Of a stretch of 64,000 bases of DNA, positions 40,390 to 48,210 are shown piece after piece (position 1 is the stretch's first letter; the number at the start of each line of letters is the position of its first letter). Source of the DNA: a virus. The notes under the pieces are model-generated. The model saw only the letters and a program-made list of their open reading frames with translations. It ran no database searches and was not told where the DNA came from. The stretch is from the IMG/VR virus record IMGVR_UViG_3300028840_004217, positions 28,050 through 92,049 of that record; one strand, given 5' to 3'. The position numbers and the translations under genes were made by a program.

Positions 40390-40646
40390 TACCCCAGGTT
40401 AAAATAATCGGAGCTGCACCGTATAAAATCGTATTCTGCGCACAGGACCTACCGATGGTTATTATCTTTATGACCATGTTTATGCTGATCGTCCTGGCCT
40501 ATGCCCGTCTGCGCGGATTCACATTCGGTATACCGGAGTTCGCGGCAGCACTGGAACGAAGGGAACGTCTTTGTGATCGAGGTACAGAAAAGTCCCGACA
40601 TGTGTCCGGAGTGCGGGCACACCAGAATACTCGTCATGATCGGTGA
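40386..40646 (+). CDS. Small membrane protein, overlapping frame
   Basis: Begins with GTG at 40386, coupled to the upstream stop, and has one clear membrane segment (VIIFMTMFMLIVLAYA). Its last 74 bases overlap the zinc-ribbon frame at 40573 in another register, and its C-terminus looks like that gene's shadow (RLCDRGTEKSRHVSG). The N-terminal half is the convincing part. Confidence 0.4.
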   Translation: MIPQVKIIGAAPYKIVFCAQDLPMVIIFMTMFMLIVLAYARLRGFTFGIPEFAAALERRERLCDRGTEKSRHVSGVRAHQNTRHDR

Positions 40647-40740
40647 GTCATACAATTGGGACAGCGCGACGACCTTCATCTGCGCGGACTGTCTCAGACA
40701 CGCCCTCAGGATGCTGGAGGGAAAAGAGGAAAGCAGATGA
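40573..40740 (+). CDS. Small zinc-ribbon protein
   Basis: Start GTG at 40573, eight bases after AAGGGA; 55 residues. CPECGHTR and CADCLRHA form a four-Cys zinc ribbon. It overlaps the membrane-protein frame upstream and the next gene by four bases. Probably nucleic-acid or protein binding. Confidence 0.5.
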   Translation: MIEVQKSPDMCPECGHTRILVMIGESYNWDSATTFICADCLRHALRMLEGKEESR

Positions 40741-40940
40741 CCATGAATACATTAATAGGCATCACTTTATTCGTGGGTATGATTATCATCGTTGTTCTGA
40801 CACTGTTTCTATCATGCAAGAAACCGGTGGGTAGTCGGGAGGCTGGCAACGTCGAAATTATCGGAACGATGCTGCTGATGTTTTTCGTATTGGTATTCAT
40901 ACCTATGATGTTTGCATTATTTGGAGAATGGCCTGAATAG
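40737..40940 (+). CDS. Small two-pass membrane protein
   Basis: A 67-residue protein starting MTMNTLIGITLFVG in an ATGA overlap, with two membrane helices (TLIGITLFVGMIIIVVLTLF; MLLMFFVLVFIPMMFALF). No family recognised. Confidence 0.5.
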   Translation: MTMNTLIGITLFVGMIIIVVLTLFLSCKKPVGSREAGNVEIIGTMLLMFFVLVFIPMMFALFGEWPE

Positions 40941-40948
40941 GAGGCGAC

Positions 40949-41260
40949 ATGAGAAACCCCTTTCGTTACCGATTCAAAGTCGTACAGCGCAAGTCCCACA
41001 GTACGTTTGATCCGGTGTGGTGCGTGAAGCGGTCCCGGTTCGGCATCATCTGGTTCCTGCTCAAGAGCACGCATACCGTAGGCGGCGATACATCACGGCC
41101 CCACGACTACCACGATTTCTTTTACCCGCTCAGCAACACCTACCTCTGCGGGCATCAGGTGGAGTGGTCGTCAGAGGGCGGAGCCAAACGGTTCGCCAAA
41201 GAGATGAACGACCACAAATACCTCGGCAGCACCAGCGCCTTCACCCAAGCATCGAATTGA
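40949..41260 (+). CDS. Small protein of unknown function
   Basis: A 103-residue basic, aromatic-rich protein (MRNPFRYRFKVVQRK; FGIIWFLLKSTHTVGGD) behind GGAGGCG. The middle has a HDYHDFFYPL His cluster. No family recognised. Confidence 0.55.
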   Translation: MRNPFRYRFKVVQRKSHSTFDPVWCVKRSRFGIIWFLLKSTHTVGGDTSRPHDYHDFFYPLSNTYLCGHQVEWSSEGGAKRFAKEMNDHKYLGSTSAFTQASN

Positions 41261-41269
41261 GGAGGACAG

Positions 41270-41710
41270 ATGAATTTCACGCCCATCCCGCCCGACCAAT
41301 ATGAGCAGACGAATGTGCCCGATGCGGCCCTCATCATCGACGCCCACCTGGAGAACAGGCGCGACCCGGTGGCCGACGTACTGCGCATGACCGTGTGGTA
41401 CTATTTCGGGGAGCAACGGCACTGGCTCGGCATGTGTCGTATCTTCGTGGAAACGGAGGACCGGCTGTATACCGCGATCCTGTCCCTGTCATTTACGATG
41501 AACACGATAGAGAACATAGACACCGTGGAGGCGGACCTGGCGCAGTTGCTGGAGGAGATCAGCAACGGCTGCATGTACTACCCGGCTGCCGCGCCGTTCC
41601 GGTTCAAGACGGCCTATGTCCAGCACGGCCGGTTTCATCTGCGGGAAGTGGAGATCATAGAATCAGAAATCGCAATCGAACTGCTCGGAGAGGAGAATGA
41701 CGATGAGTGA
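41270..41710 (+). CDS. Accessory protein of unknown function
   Basis: A 146-residue acidic protein with GAGGAGG before its ATG. Mixed alpha/beta, no Cys pair or membrane segment. It overlaps the DUF4326 gene by 14 bases. No family recognised. Confidence 0.55.
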   Translation: MNFTPIPPDQYEQTNVPDAALIIDAHLENRRDPVADVLRMTVWYYFGEQRHWLGMCRIFVETEDRLYTAILSLSFTMNTIENIDTVEADLAQLLEEISNGCMYYPAAAPFRFKTAYVQHGRFHLREVEIIESEIAIELLGEENDDE

Positions 41711-42014
41711 GCCCGTGCGTGTCCAGAGGGAACGCGGCAAAGGCAAGAAACTGACTTCGCCCAATGAGTTGCCCGTCAAATACGTGGGCCGTCCCACGCC
41801 CTTCGGCAACCCGTTCAAAGTGGGCAAAGACCTGACGCCCGAACAGGCGGTGTACCAGTACCGCAAGTGGGTGCGCTCGAAGCACCATCAACAGGTGGCC
41901 CTGCGTGAGAAGATACGGACCGAGCTGAAGGGCGTCAATCTTGCTTGCTGGTGCAGTCTGTCCGACCCGTGTCATGCGGACGTACTGCTGGAGATCGCCA
42001 ATGAGCAAGAATGA
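41697..42014 (+). CDS. DUF4326 family protein
   Basis: A 105-residue protein fitting DUF4326 along its length: YVGRPTPFGNPFKVG, an EQAVYQYRKWVR helix and GVNLACWCSLSDPCHADVLL. The conserved Cys and His at the end (CWC ... CHAD) suggest a metal or catalytic site. The family is frequent in phages and has no settled role. Starts at 41697 or the in-frame ATG at 41703. Confidence 0.8.
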   Translation: MTMSEPVRVQRERGKGKKLTSPNELPVKYVGRPTPFGNPFKVGKDLTPEQAVYQYRKWVRSKHHQQVALREKIRTELKGVNLACWCSLSDPCHADVLLEIANEQE

Positions 42015-42225
42015 GAAGTGGATGGTGGACCTCGACTGTAGCGTCAAGAAAATCAAGTGGCCTATAGAGGTGGGCAGTCGTAGCGTGCATGACACGGAAG
42101 CGGAAGCCTACCGTGTCGCCTTGGAGTCGCTGTCCACGCGTGTTGTGGTTCACGAAAGGGCATTGAACAGTCTCAAACAACAACGCATCGACATGATGAA
42201 ACTCATGTTAAACAACGGATGGTGA
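42001..42225 (+). CDS. Small protein of unknown function
   Basis: A 74-residue protein starting MSKNEKWMVDLDCSVKKIKW in an overlap with the DUF4326 gene. The C-terminus is one helix. No family recognised. Confidence 0.5.
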   Translation: MSKNEKWMVDLDCSVKKIKWPIEVGSRSVHDTEAEAYRVALESLSTRVVVHERALNSLKQQRIDMMKLMLNNGW

Positions 42226-42452
42226 TGATGGCCTACTTGATTCTCGATCAAGCGTTTGAGAATGAGAAGCGGCGAGCGGAGGAGCTGGTGATCGCCAAAG
42301 CGGATCAGCTGGTCACCTTCAAAGGGGTTAACCCGAAGGCGGAAAGCGACCTGGTGTACGCGATAGGCCGGTGGCGTATGATACTGGAGATCGAGAAGCT
42401 GGCCCGCCGCGTCGATGACCTCTATGACAGGAAAAAGAAGGATGAGAGTTGA
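42219..42452 (+). CDS. Small helical protein of unknown function
   Basis: A 77-residue, almost entirely helical charged protein (possible coiled coil) starting at 42219 or the in-frame ATG at 42228. Overlaps both neighbours. No family recognised. Confidence 0.5.
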   Translation: MVMMAYLILDQAFENEKRRAEELVIAKADQLVTFKGVNPKAESDLVYAIGRWRMILEIEKLARRVDDLYDRKKKDES

Positions 42453-42804
42453 ATACACCCGCGAACCCAATGCCGGGTGCTACAGTACCGCGTCCGTCAC
42501 GCACTGCTGCGACGACATGAAGGACGCCTGGGACGGCGGCGCGATACACTTCGGATCCGACTTTCCCAACTTCTCGGACTGTGACGTCAACATCTGGAAG
42601 TGGAACTGCTGGCCCGAAGGGGCGGGCCTTGATGAATACCCGATCCGGTTCTGCCCTTTCTGCGCGGAACCCGTCGAGGTCGTCGGCCCGGCCCGTTGTC
42701 CCGACTGCCGGGGTACCGGCAAAGACAAAGGGCCACCCCGCCCCGTGTTCCGGTACAGCGATCGTCCGTGTCCGACGTGCGGCGGATCAGGAAATACGCA
42801 ATAG
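42442..42804 (+). CDS. Cys-rich protein with DnaJ-type zinc motif
   Basis: A 120-residue protein starting MRVEYTREPNAGCYST. The C-terminal part has CPFCAEP, CPDCRGTG and CPTCGGSG, two of the CxxCxGxG kind, so at least one zinc site. The N-terminal part has THCC and further Cys. Related in motif to the protein at 28218-29174 and the regulator at 43491. Confidence 0.6.
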   Translation: MRVEYTREPNAGCYSTASVTHCCDDMKDAWDGGAIHFGSDFPNFSDCDVNIWKWNCWPEGAGLDEYPIRFCPFCAEPVEVVGPARCPDCRGTGKDKGPPRPVFRYSDRPCPTCGGSGNTQ

Positions 42805-42832
42805 ACCCTTGCAAGACAGCCACCCGTATGTT

Positions 42833-42842
42833 TATATACCTG
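42833..42842. repeat. TATATACCTG element, copy 3 core
   Basis: The plus strand reads TATATACCTG followed by TGAG and CCGTTCGTCC. The core and flanking CCGTT match copies at 18542-18605 and 61424-61487 in the opposite orientation. It lies between two genes. Confidence 0.4.
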
Positions 42843-42899
42843 TGAGTCCGTTCGTCCGAGAGACGACAGCTATGGCCCCCAAAAAACGGAGCACAGGTC

Positions 42900-43133
42900 A
42901 TGCCTCAACTACCCACCGAACAGATCAAGGCGCTCGAACGTGTCGCCGCCGCCCGCAAGCGGGGCGATAGAGAAGCGGCCCGCCGTCACGCGAGAAAGGC
43001 GGAGGCCCTCACCAAAGACACGCCCACCAGCAAAGACCTACCGCCCGACATAGACATCGAGAAGATCGAGGCACAGCAACACGAACAGAAAGGAGGCGCG
43101 CATGCTGTGAAACGACGCCGACGGCGGCGGTGA
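42900..43133 (+). CDS. Small basic helical protein
   Basis: A 77-residue protein, mostly charged helix (IKALERVAAARKRGDREAAR), ending in a run of Arg (VKRRRRRR). Possibly nucleic-acid binding. The ribosome site is weak. It is the last gene before the 25-bp repeat array. Confidence 0.5.
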   Translation: MPQLPTEQIKALERVAAARKRGDREAARRHARKAEALTKDTPTSKDLPPDIDIEKIEAQQHEQKGGAHAVKRRRRRR

Positions 43134-43200
43134 ACCGCGGTCAGTGGAAGGCGCGATAATTCGGGACCGGGTGTAGGTAGGACCTATCACCGCCGTCGTC

Positions 43201-43429
43201 AGCGTGTACGCCGTGTAGAAGTGTCAGCGTGTACGCCGTGTAGAAATGTAGACGTGTACGCCGTGTAGAAATGTAGACGTGTAGACCGTGCGGAAATGTA
43301 GACGTGTAGACCGTGTAGAAATGTACGCCGTGTGGAATTGTCGAGATGTAGACCGTGTAGAATTGTCGAGATGTAGACCGTGTAGAACAATTCACTCGTA
43401 GACCGTGTAGAAATGTCGAAGTGTAGGCA
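43201..43429 (+). repeat. 25-bp direct-repeat array, nine cores
   Basis: The core CCGTG(T/C)(A/G)GAA begins at 43211, 43236, 43261, 43286, 43311, 43328, 43353, 43378 and 43403: spacing 25 except one of 17. A full unit reads about CCGTGTAGAAATGTAGACGTGTA. Together with its flanks it fills most of the 357-base gene-free gap 43134-43490 and ends directly at the -35 of the promoter at 43431. Period 25 is not a multiple of three and there are no unique spacers, so it is neither coding nor CRISPR. Iteron-type origin, partition site or operator array are the options. Confidence 0.85.
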
Positions 43430-43430
43430 C

Positions 43431-43459
43431 TTGACAAAATAAACTCTATTTGTTATATT
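43431..43459 (+). promoter_or_regulatory. Sigma-70 promoter next to the repeat array
   Basis: TTGACA (43431-43436), 17 bases, TATATT (43454-43459). Within it ACAAAATA (43434-43441) and TATTTGT (43447-43453) form an imperfect palindrome related to the 37786 operator half-sites. Drives the 43491 gene and probably the modification island. Confidence 0.85.
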
Positions 43460-43490
43460 GACATGAGGGAGATATGAAAGGGGGAACCTC

Positions 43491-43817
43491 ATGTCGAATC
43501 GCAAACATCTGATCTGTCCCGATTGCGTCGGTGTCGGCACACTGCCGACCGAGGAACGGGCACAGTGTCCGCGCTGCAAAGGTGAAGGTTACGTATCGCC
43601 CGAGATGCGGAGCTGGATCACGCTTGGGTATGCACTTAGGACGGCCCGCACGGACGCGGGTATCAGCGCAGCCGACCTGTCCGTCTATCTCCGCATACCG
43701 CTCAATGACTACCTCGCGCAGGAGCGCGGCATGGCCGCGCCGGAGATCACGGTGCTGGACATTCACGCCGTGGCCCGCATACAGCGACGGCAGACGGCGG
43801 TGAAAGAAACGGCTTGA
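43491..43817 (+). CDS. Zinc-ribbon / HTH regulator
   Basis: A 108-residue protein. CPDCVGVGTL and CPRCKGEGYV at the N-terminus are two CxxCxGxG knuckles forming one zinc site. Residues about 45-85 are an XRE-like HTH (ALRTARTDAGISAADLSVYL). The ribosome site AAAGGGGGAAC matches that of the Cro-like gene at 37900. Located behind the repeat array and promoter, it may bind one or both and control the downstream island. Confidence 0.7.
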   Translation: MSNRKHLICPDCVGVGTLPTEERAQCPRCKGEGYVSPEMRSWITLGYALRTARTDAGISAADLSVYLRIPLNDYLAQERGMAAPEITVLDIHAVARIQRRQTAVKETA

Positions 43818-43888
43818 CGCCTCCGCAGACGCCACGTATGTTTTCGGGCATAGCACAACCAACAGCATCTGACCGGGAGGACATCACG

Positions 43889-44197
43889 ATGACCATCAAT
43901 CACGATTACACTGCTTTCTGGTTCTCGGACGCGGACGTGCGCAGCCTGCTCGCTACGGGCAAGGCCGACAGCTCTGCCTGTCCGGAGGGCGTGTGGAAGC
44001 CGTTTCACGTGGAGGTGGGTGAAGCCGCCAAATTCGACAAACGGAAGTTCGCCCTCACCATCACCCAGGAGGACGTCGAGTACCTGCACGTCCACCGCCG
44101 CATCGACGCGAAGGAGATCGCGCATGGCAACCGCAAAAAAGAAGCAACCCTCATCGTCGACGACATCTGCGCAGAAAGAGGCACCCCCCCAGGCTGA
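43889..44197 (+). CDS. Accessory protein of unknown function
   Basis: A 102-residue protein starting MTINHDYTAFWFSDADVRSL behind GGGAGG. Mixed fold with a basic/acidic C-terminus. Its end overlaps the ParB-like gene by 74 bases. No family recognised. Confidence 0.5.
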   Translation: MTINHDYTAFWFSDADVRSLLATGKADSSACPEGVWKPFHVEVGEAAKFDKRKFALTITQEDVEYLHVHRRIDAKEIAHGNRKKEATLIVDDICAERGTPPG

Positions 44198-44810
44198 CAC
44201 GGAGGTGCTGAACATCACGCGGGGCGACGACGGCAGCATCACCGTCGCTATGCCGGACATCAACGACAACCCGCTCGCCCGCTTCCGGTCCCGCATCGTG
44301 GCCACCGGATTCAAGCCCGCCAACCAGTTCACGGCCAACCCCCTGAACTGGCGTGAGCACCCGCCCGAACAGCGACAGGCCATGCAGGAGATACTGGCCA
44401 TGTTCGGCTGGATCGCTGGCGTGATCGAGAACCAGCGCACGGGCAACCTGATCGACGGCCACGAACGGATATGGGACGCACTGGACCAGGACGAGCAGAC
44501 CCTGGTGCCCTTCACGCTCGTCGACGTGAGCGAGGAGGAGGAAAAGCAACTGCTGGTGTTCTTCGACAAGGTGGGCGAGATGATCTACGCCAACCGGGAG
44601 AACCTGCGGCTGCTGATGGGGTCTGTCGGTGAAGAAGTGACCAACGAGAACGACGGCCTGCGCCTCCTGGCCAATATGATACAGCACCAACACCTGGAGA
44701 ACGAAAAAGCCTATGAGCCGCCCGACGAATTCCCGGAACACGACGAAGAAATCGACACGGAGTACTGCTGCCCCAAGTGCGGGTACGAATGGTCCGGCAA
44801 AGCCAGTTGA
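44124..44810 (+). CDS. ParB/sulfiredoxin-fold protein with zinc-ribbon tail
   Basis: A 228-residue protein starting MATAKKKQPSSSTTSAQKE. Residues about 70-170 match the ParB-like (ParBc) domain of phage proteins: NPLNWREHPPEQRQAMQEIL, then NLIDGHERIWDAL, where GHER is the usual nucleotide-binding/catalytic patch, and PFTLVDVSEEEEKQLL. The C-terminus has YCCPKCGYEW, half a zinc ribbon. Such proteins often sit beside phage DNA methyltransferases. It overlaps the C5-methyltransferase frame. Confidence 0.75.
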   Translation: MATAKKKQPSSSTTSAQKEAPPQADTEVLNITRGDDGSITVAMPDINDNPLARFRSRIVATGFKPANQFTANPLNWREHPPEQRQAMQEILAMFGWIAGVIENQRTGNLIDGHERIWDALDQDEQTLVPFTLVDVSEEEEKQLLVFFDKVGEMIYANRENLRLLMGSVGEEVTNENDGLRLLANMIQHQHLENEKAYEPPDEFPEHDEEIDTEYCCPKCGYEWSGKAS

Positions 44811-46122
44811 CAAGCCCCCCTTCGTCGTGCCCTCTATGTCAGAGATAGAAGCGACGCCGCCCAACGGGTACACCGTCGTCAGCACTTTCAGCGGTGCGGG
44901 CGGCTCCTGTCTCGGCATGCGGATGGCCGGGTTTCGTGTGGCGTGGGCCTCTGAATTCGTGGAGGCGGCCCAAGAGGTGTACCGGATGAACCACCCTATG
45001 ACGCCCCTCGACCACCGCGACATACGGGAGGTCAAGGGCCAGGACATCCTCGACACGCTCGGCATCAAAGTGGGTGAACTCGATCTCCTGGAGGGGTCGC
45101 CCCCCTGCGCCTCCTTCTCGCTGGCCGGCAAGCGTGAGAAGGGGTGGGGCAAGGTGAACGCCTATTCGGACACCAAACAGCGCGTGGACGACCTGTTCCT
45201 GGAGTTCGCCCGCCTGATCAAAGAGATGCAGCCCAAGGTGTTCCTGGCCGAGAACGTGCGGGGCCTCATATCAGGTGTGTCGAAGGGCATGTTCAAGGAG
45301 TTCCTCAAGACGTTCAAAGCACTCGGCTATGACACCAAAGCGTGTCTGCTCAACGCCAAGTGGCTCGGCGTTCCGCAGAACAGGGAGCGCGTGTTCTTCA
45401 TGGGCGTCCGCAACGACCTGAAGGTGCGTCCCGTTTTTCCCAAGCCCCTGCCCTATTACTACACGGTGCGGGAGGCCATACCCTGGATCGTGCGTCACAG
45501 CAAGAGCAAGTCGTCCGGACAGTGGAACACCGACGTGCCGTGCATAGAGCAGGCGCAGATGGTGCCGAGTGATCAGGAGGTCAGTTCGACGCTCCTGCAG
45601 GGCGGCAGCATGAAGGCGGCCCACTTCGCGGAGACCACGAAGGACGCGCCCGACGTGCCGGGCACCCGCCTGGTGATGGACAGCTCGGGCCAGTGGAAAA
45701 CGATAGACTTCACGGACGACGCCTCCCCCTGCGTCCGCGCCAGCGGCGTGGGCCACCTGTTCGTGGTGGAGGATGAATCGGAGATCAAAGAGGGTACGGC
45801 CCTGGCCGGTGAGTGGGACAAACTCGCGCCGGGACAGAAGGGCAAGTTCCTCAACTTCATCAAGGCGCGGCCCGACCTGCCGTGTCCCACGGTGACCGCG
45901 ATGGGCGGACAGCCCGCCGCCAGCGTCGCCCACCCGTACCAGCGTCGCAAATTCTCGATGGCCGAGCTGCGGCGCATCTGTGCTTTCCCTGACGACTTCA
46001 AGCTCACCGGATCCTACTCACAGCAGTGGGAACGCCTCGGACGCGCCGTCCCGCCGGTCATGATGTACCACATAGCCTCTGCCGTGCGCGATGGCGTCCT
46101 GCGGAGGATAGACCGTGGATGA
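44713..46122 (+). CDS. DNA cytosine-C5 methyltransferase with Arg in motif X; candidate carboxymethyltransferase
   Basis: A 469-residue enzyme with the full C5-methyltransferase order: motif I FSGAGG (59-64), motif IV GSPPC with catalytic C132, motif VI ENV (180-182), motif VIII PQNRERV (221-227), a recognition region about 240-390, and motif X LGRAVPPVMMYHIASAV (442-458). Family members nearly always read GN(A/S)V in motif X; here R444 (codon at 46042-46044) replaces Asn. In M.MpeI the engineered N374K/R change at that Asn permits use of carboxy-SAM. A CmoA-like gene lies in the same island. The ATG at 44836 is an alternative start; neither has a clear ribosome site. Confidence 0.85.
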   Translation: MSRPTNSRNTTKKSTRSTAAPSAGTNGPAKPVDKPPFVVPSMSEIEATPPNGYTVVSTFSGAGGSCLGMRMAGFRVAWASEFVEAAQEVYRMNHPMTPLDHRDIREVKGQDILDTLGIKVGELDLLEGSPPCASFSLAGKREKGWGKVNAYSDTKQRVDDLFLEFARLIKEMQPKVFLAENVRGLISGVSKGMFKEFLKTFKALGYDTKACLLNAKWLGVPQNRERVFFMGVRNDLKVRPVFPKPLPYYYTVREAIPWIVRHSKSKSSGQWNTDVPCIEQAQMVPSDQEVSSTLLQGGSMKAAHFAETTKDAPDVPGTRLVMDSSGQWKTIDFTDDASPCVRASGVGHLFVVEDESEIKEGTALAGEWDKLAPGQKGKFLNFIKARPDLPCPTVTAMGGQPAASVAHPYQRRKFSMAELRRICAFPDDFKLTGSYSQQWERLGRAVPPVMMYHIASAVRDGVLRRIDRG

Positions 46123-46954
46123 CGTCGCCGCCCTGTGGCGTGAAAAACTCCTCACCACGATGCAGCCCTACATCGACCTGCCCATCATGCTGTCGGGCGG
46201 CGTGGATTCGGGCACGCTCCTGTGTGCCGCCCTCGAACTCGGCGGCAGGCCACCCTGCTATTCTTTCAAGCTGACCGGACCCGACATACCGGACGTACAG
46301 GTGGCCCGTAAGATGGCCAACGACTTCGACCTTCCTTTTACCCTTATCGTCATACCCCGAAACGAAGAACAGCTCTTAAACGACATCAGAGAGGTCATCT
46401 CGCTGCTCGGCGTGTCCAAGAAGGCCAGCGTCCAGTGCAGCCAGCCCGTCATGTACATGTGCCGCCAGATGAAGGCCGACGGTTTCGACCGGGCCATCGT
46501 CGGGACGGGCGCCGTGTGTCTGGACGACAAGAAGGTGGCGATGCTGTGGGCCAAGGAGGGTGAGGAATCGGCCCGCGCCTACCGCGCGGCCAAGCTGAAT
46601 GACAAGAACACGAACTGCGGCACGGGCAACATGCACCGCATGGGCCGCATCTGCGGCGTCCCGCTCGTGGAACCGTACTCGGAGGAGCCCCTGGTGAGTC
46701 ACGCCCTGGCCCTCGACTATGCGGAGCTGAACAGGCCCAAGCAGAAGGGCATCGCCCTCCGCGCCTTTCCCGACTTCTGGAAACGGGGGTACTACCGTCG
46801 CAACTCGCCCCTCCAGGTGAACAGCGGCGTGCGTGAGTGGCACGACACGCTCCTGAAGTCGCCCGTCAACAACGGACACCAGGCGGTCGTCGCCATCTAC
46901 AACGAGATCCGAAAAGAACTGGAGGCCAAAGGTGAACTGGCCGAACCTCTATGA
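46115..46954 (+). CDS. Stand-alone asparagine-synthase-type ATP-pyrophosphatase ligase
   Basis: A 279-residue protein with the PP-loop SGGVDSG at 27-33 and the later pattern VPLVEPYSEEPLVSHALALD ... KQKGIALR of the AsnB C-terminal domain. Such domains adenylate a carboxylate and pass it to an amine. The N-terminal glutaminase domain of AsnB is absent, so the amine is probably not glutamine-derived ammonia, as in beta-lactam synthetase relatives. It starts with GTG overlapping the methyltransferase by eight bases and overlaps the aminotransferase by 23. It could form an amide on a carboxylated base; this is inference. Confidence 0.7.
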   Translation: MDDVAALWREKLLTTMQPYIDLPIMLSGGVDSGTLLCAALELGGRPPCYSFKLTGPDIPDVQVARKMANDFDLPFTLIVIPRNEEQLLNDIREVISLLGVSKKASVQCSQPVMYMCRQMKADGFDRAIVGTGAVCLDDKKVAMLWAKEGEESARAYRAAKLNDKNTNCGTGNMHRMGRICGVPLVEPYSEEPLVSHALALDYAELNRPKQKGIALRAFPDFWKRGYYRRNSPLQVNSGVREWHDTLLKSPVNNGHQAVVAIYNEIRKELEAKGELAEPL

Positions 46955-48062
46955 TATGGCCTATCTCGAAGCCGCCGAGCGGGTGTTGCGATCGCAACGG
47001 TACACGCAGGGGGCGGAACAAGCGGCTCTGGAAGCTGAATTCGTCCGGTGGCTCGGCGTGGACGATATGCACGCGGTGGCTGTCACGAACGGGACGGCGG
47101 CGTTGCAGGCCGCGCTGCTGGCCCACGGCATCCTGCCCGGTGATGAGGTGATCGTGCCGGCGCTCACGTTCACCGCCACCGGCCTGGCCGTCAAGCGCGT
47201 CGGTGCCGTACCCGTGTTCGTGGACATCGACCCGCAGACCCTCACCATCGACGTGGACCAACTCAACTATGCGGTGACGCCGCGCACAAAGGCGGTCATA
47301 GCGGTCGACCTGGACGGCCACCCGGCGCACTACGACGCACTGGAACCGTTCTGTGAAGGGCGCGGCCTGTTCCTCCTGGAGGATGCCTGTCCCGCCCACG
47401 GCTCGGTCCTCGACGGCCGCATCTGCGGGACCTTCGGTGACGCCGCCGCCTTCTCTATGAACCAGACCAAGATACACGGCGTGGGTGAGGGCGGCATGGT
47501 CGTGACGCGCCACGCACACCTGGCAGTGCGGGTACGGGCCCTCCGCGACTTCGGAGAAGTGGAGCGGCGCAAGCTGCGGGTGTCCACCCTGATGGGCGAC
47601 AACTGGAAGCTGGATGAGATGGGCGCGGCCATGGCCCGCGTGAGCCTCGCCTTCCTCGAGGAGCGCATCCGGACGTGCGTGGAGAACTGCGGCGTGCTGG
47701 ACGAAGCGATGAACGGGTTGCACTGGATACGACGGCCCCACATCAGGCCGGGTGCGTATGTGGTGCGCCACAAGTACCGCGCCAGAATCAACGGCAAGCG
47801 GGAAGCGATAGAGAATGAGATGACCGTGGCCGGGATACCGGTGACCGTGACGGACGTGCTGCCCCTGCCGCACCATCCGGTTTTCGAGCATGAACAGGCT
47901 GACGTGCCCCAGGCCGACCTCGCCGTGGAGAACACGGTGGTGATCGGATCACGTGAGTCACCACTGTGGGCTGTGTCCCGCGATGCCGTCGCCGTGTGGG
48001 GCGACAAGCTGCGGGGCGTTGAGACGAGGTTGTGGTCAACGATGAAAGGAGCGAACCGTTGA
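46932..48062 (+). CDS. DegT/DnrJ/StrS-family PLP aminotransferase
   Basis: A 376-residue enzyme with the DegT layout: TNGTAALQAALLAHGILPGD for phosphate binding, GDEVIVPALTFTATG, EDACPAHGS with D151, and FSMNQTKIHGVGEGG where K180 should carry PLP. Family members aminate keto-sugars or inososes (StsC in streptomycin synthesis). It starts with GTG inside the previous gene. With the inositol-phosphate synthase next door, an inosose-derived amine is an attractive product, but an oxidising enzyme for inositol is not seen here. Confidence 0.85.
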   Translation: MNWPNLYDMAYLEAAERVLRSQRYTQGAEQAALEAEFVRWLGVDDMHAVAVTNGTAALQAALLAHGILPGDEVIVPALTFTATGLAVKRVGAVPVFVDIDPQTLTIDVDQLNYAVTPRTKAVIAVDLDGHPAHYDALEPFCEGRGLFLLEDACPAHGSVLDGRICGTFGDAAAFSMNQTKIHGVGEGGMVVTRHAHLAVRVRALRDFGEVERRKLRVSTLMGDNWKLDEMGAAMARVSLAFLEERIRTCVENCGVLDEAMNGLHWIRRPHIRPGAYVVRHKYRARINGKREAIENEMTVAGIPVTVTDVLPLPHHPVFEHEQADVPQADLAVENTVVIGSRESPLWAVSRDAVAVWGDKLRGVETRLWSTMKGANR

Positions 48063-48210
48063 ACCTGCGTGTACCACATACACGGGGCAGGGTGAACCGC
48101 ACATTTCGCACCCGGTCCTACGCAGGACGCTGGAAATGGGCAAATCGTCAACCTGGGTGCCAGGCATCACGGATGGCCCCGCAGGAGTAGGTAACGAAAG
48201 GAAACATCTC

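Noticed and set aside
43201-43429. CRISPR array
   Set aside because: There are no unique spacers: the unit repeats head to tail every 25 bases and no cas genes are nearby.
43141-43579. Minus-strand frames across the 25-bp array giving repeated YTSTFLHG-type peptides
   Set aside because: The 25-base period is not a multiple of three, so the peptide repeat is an accident of the DNA repeat; no ribosome site.
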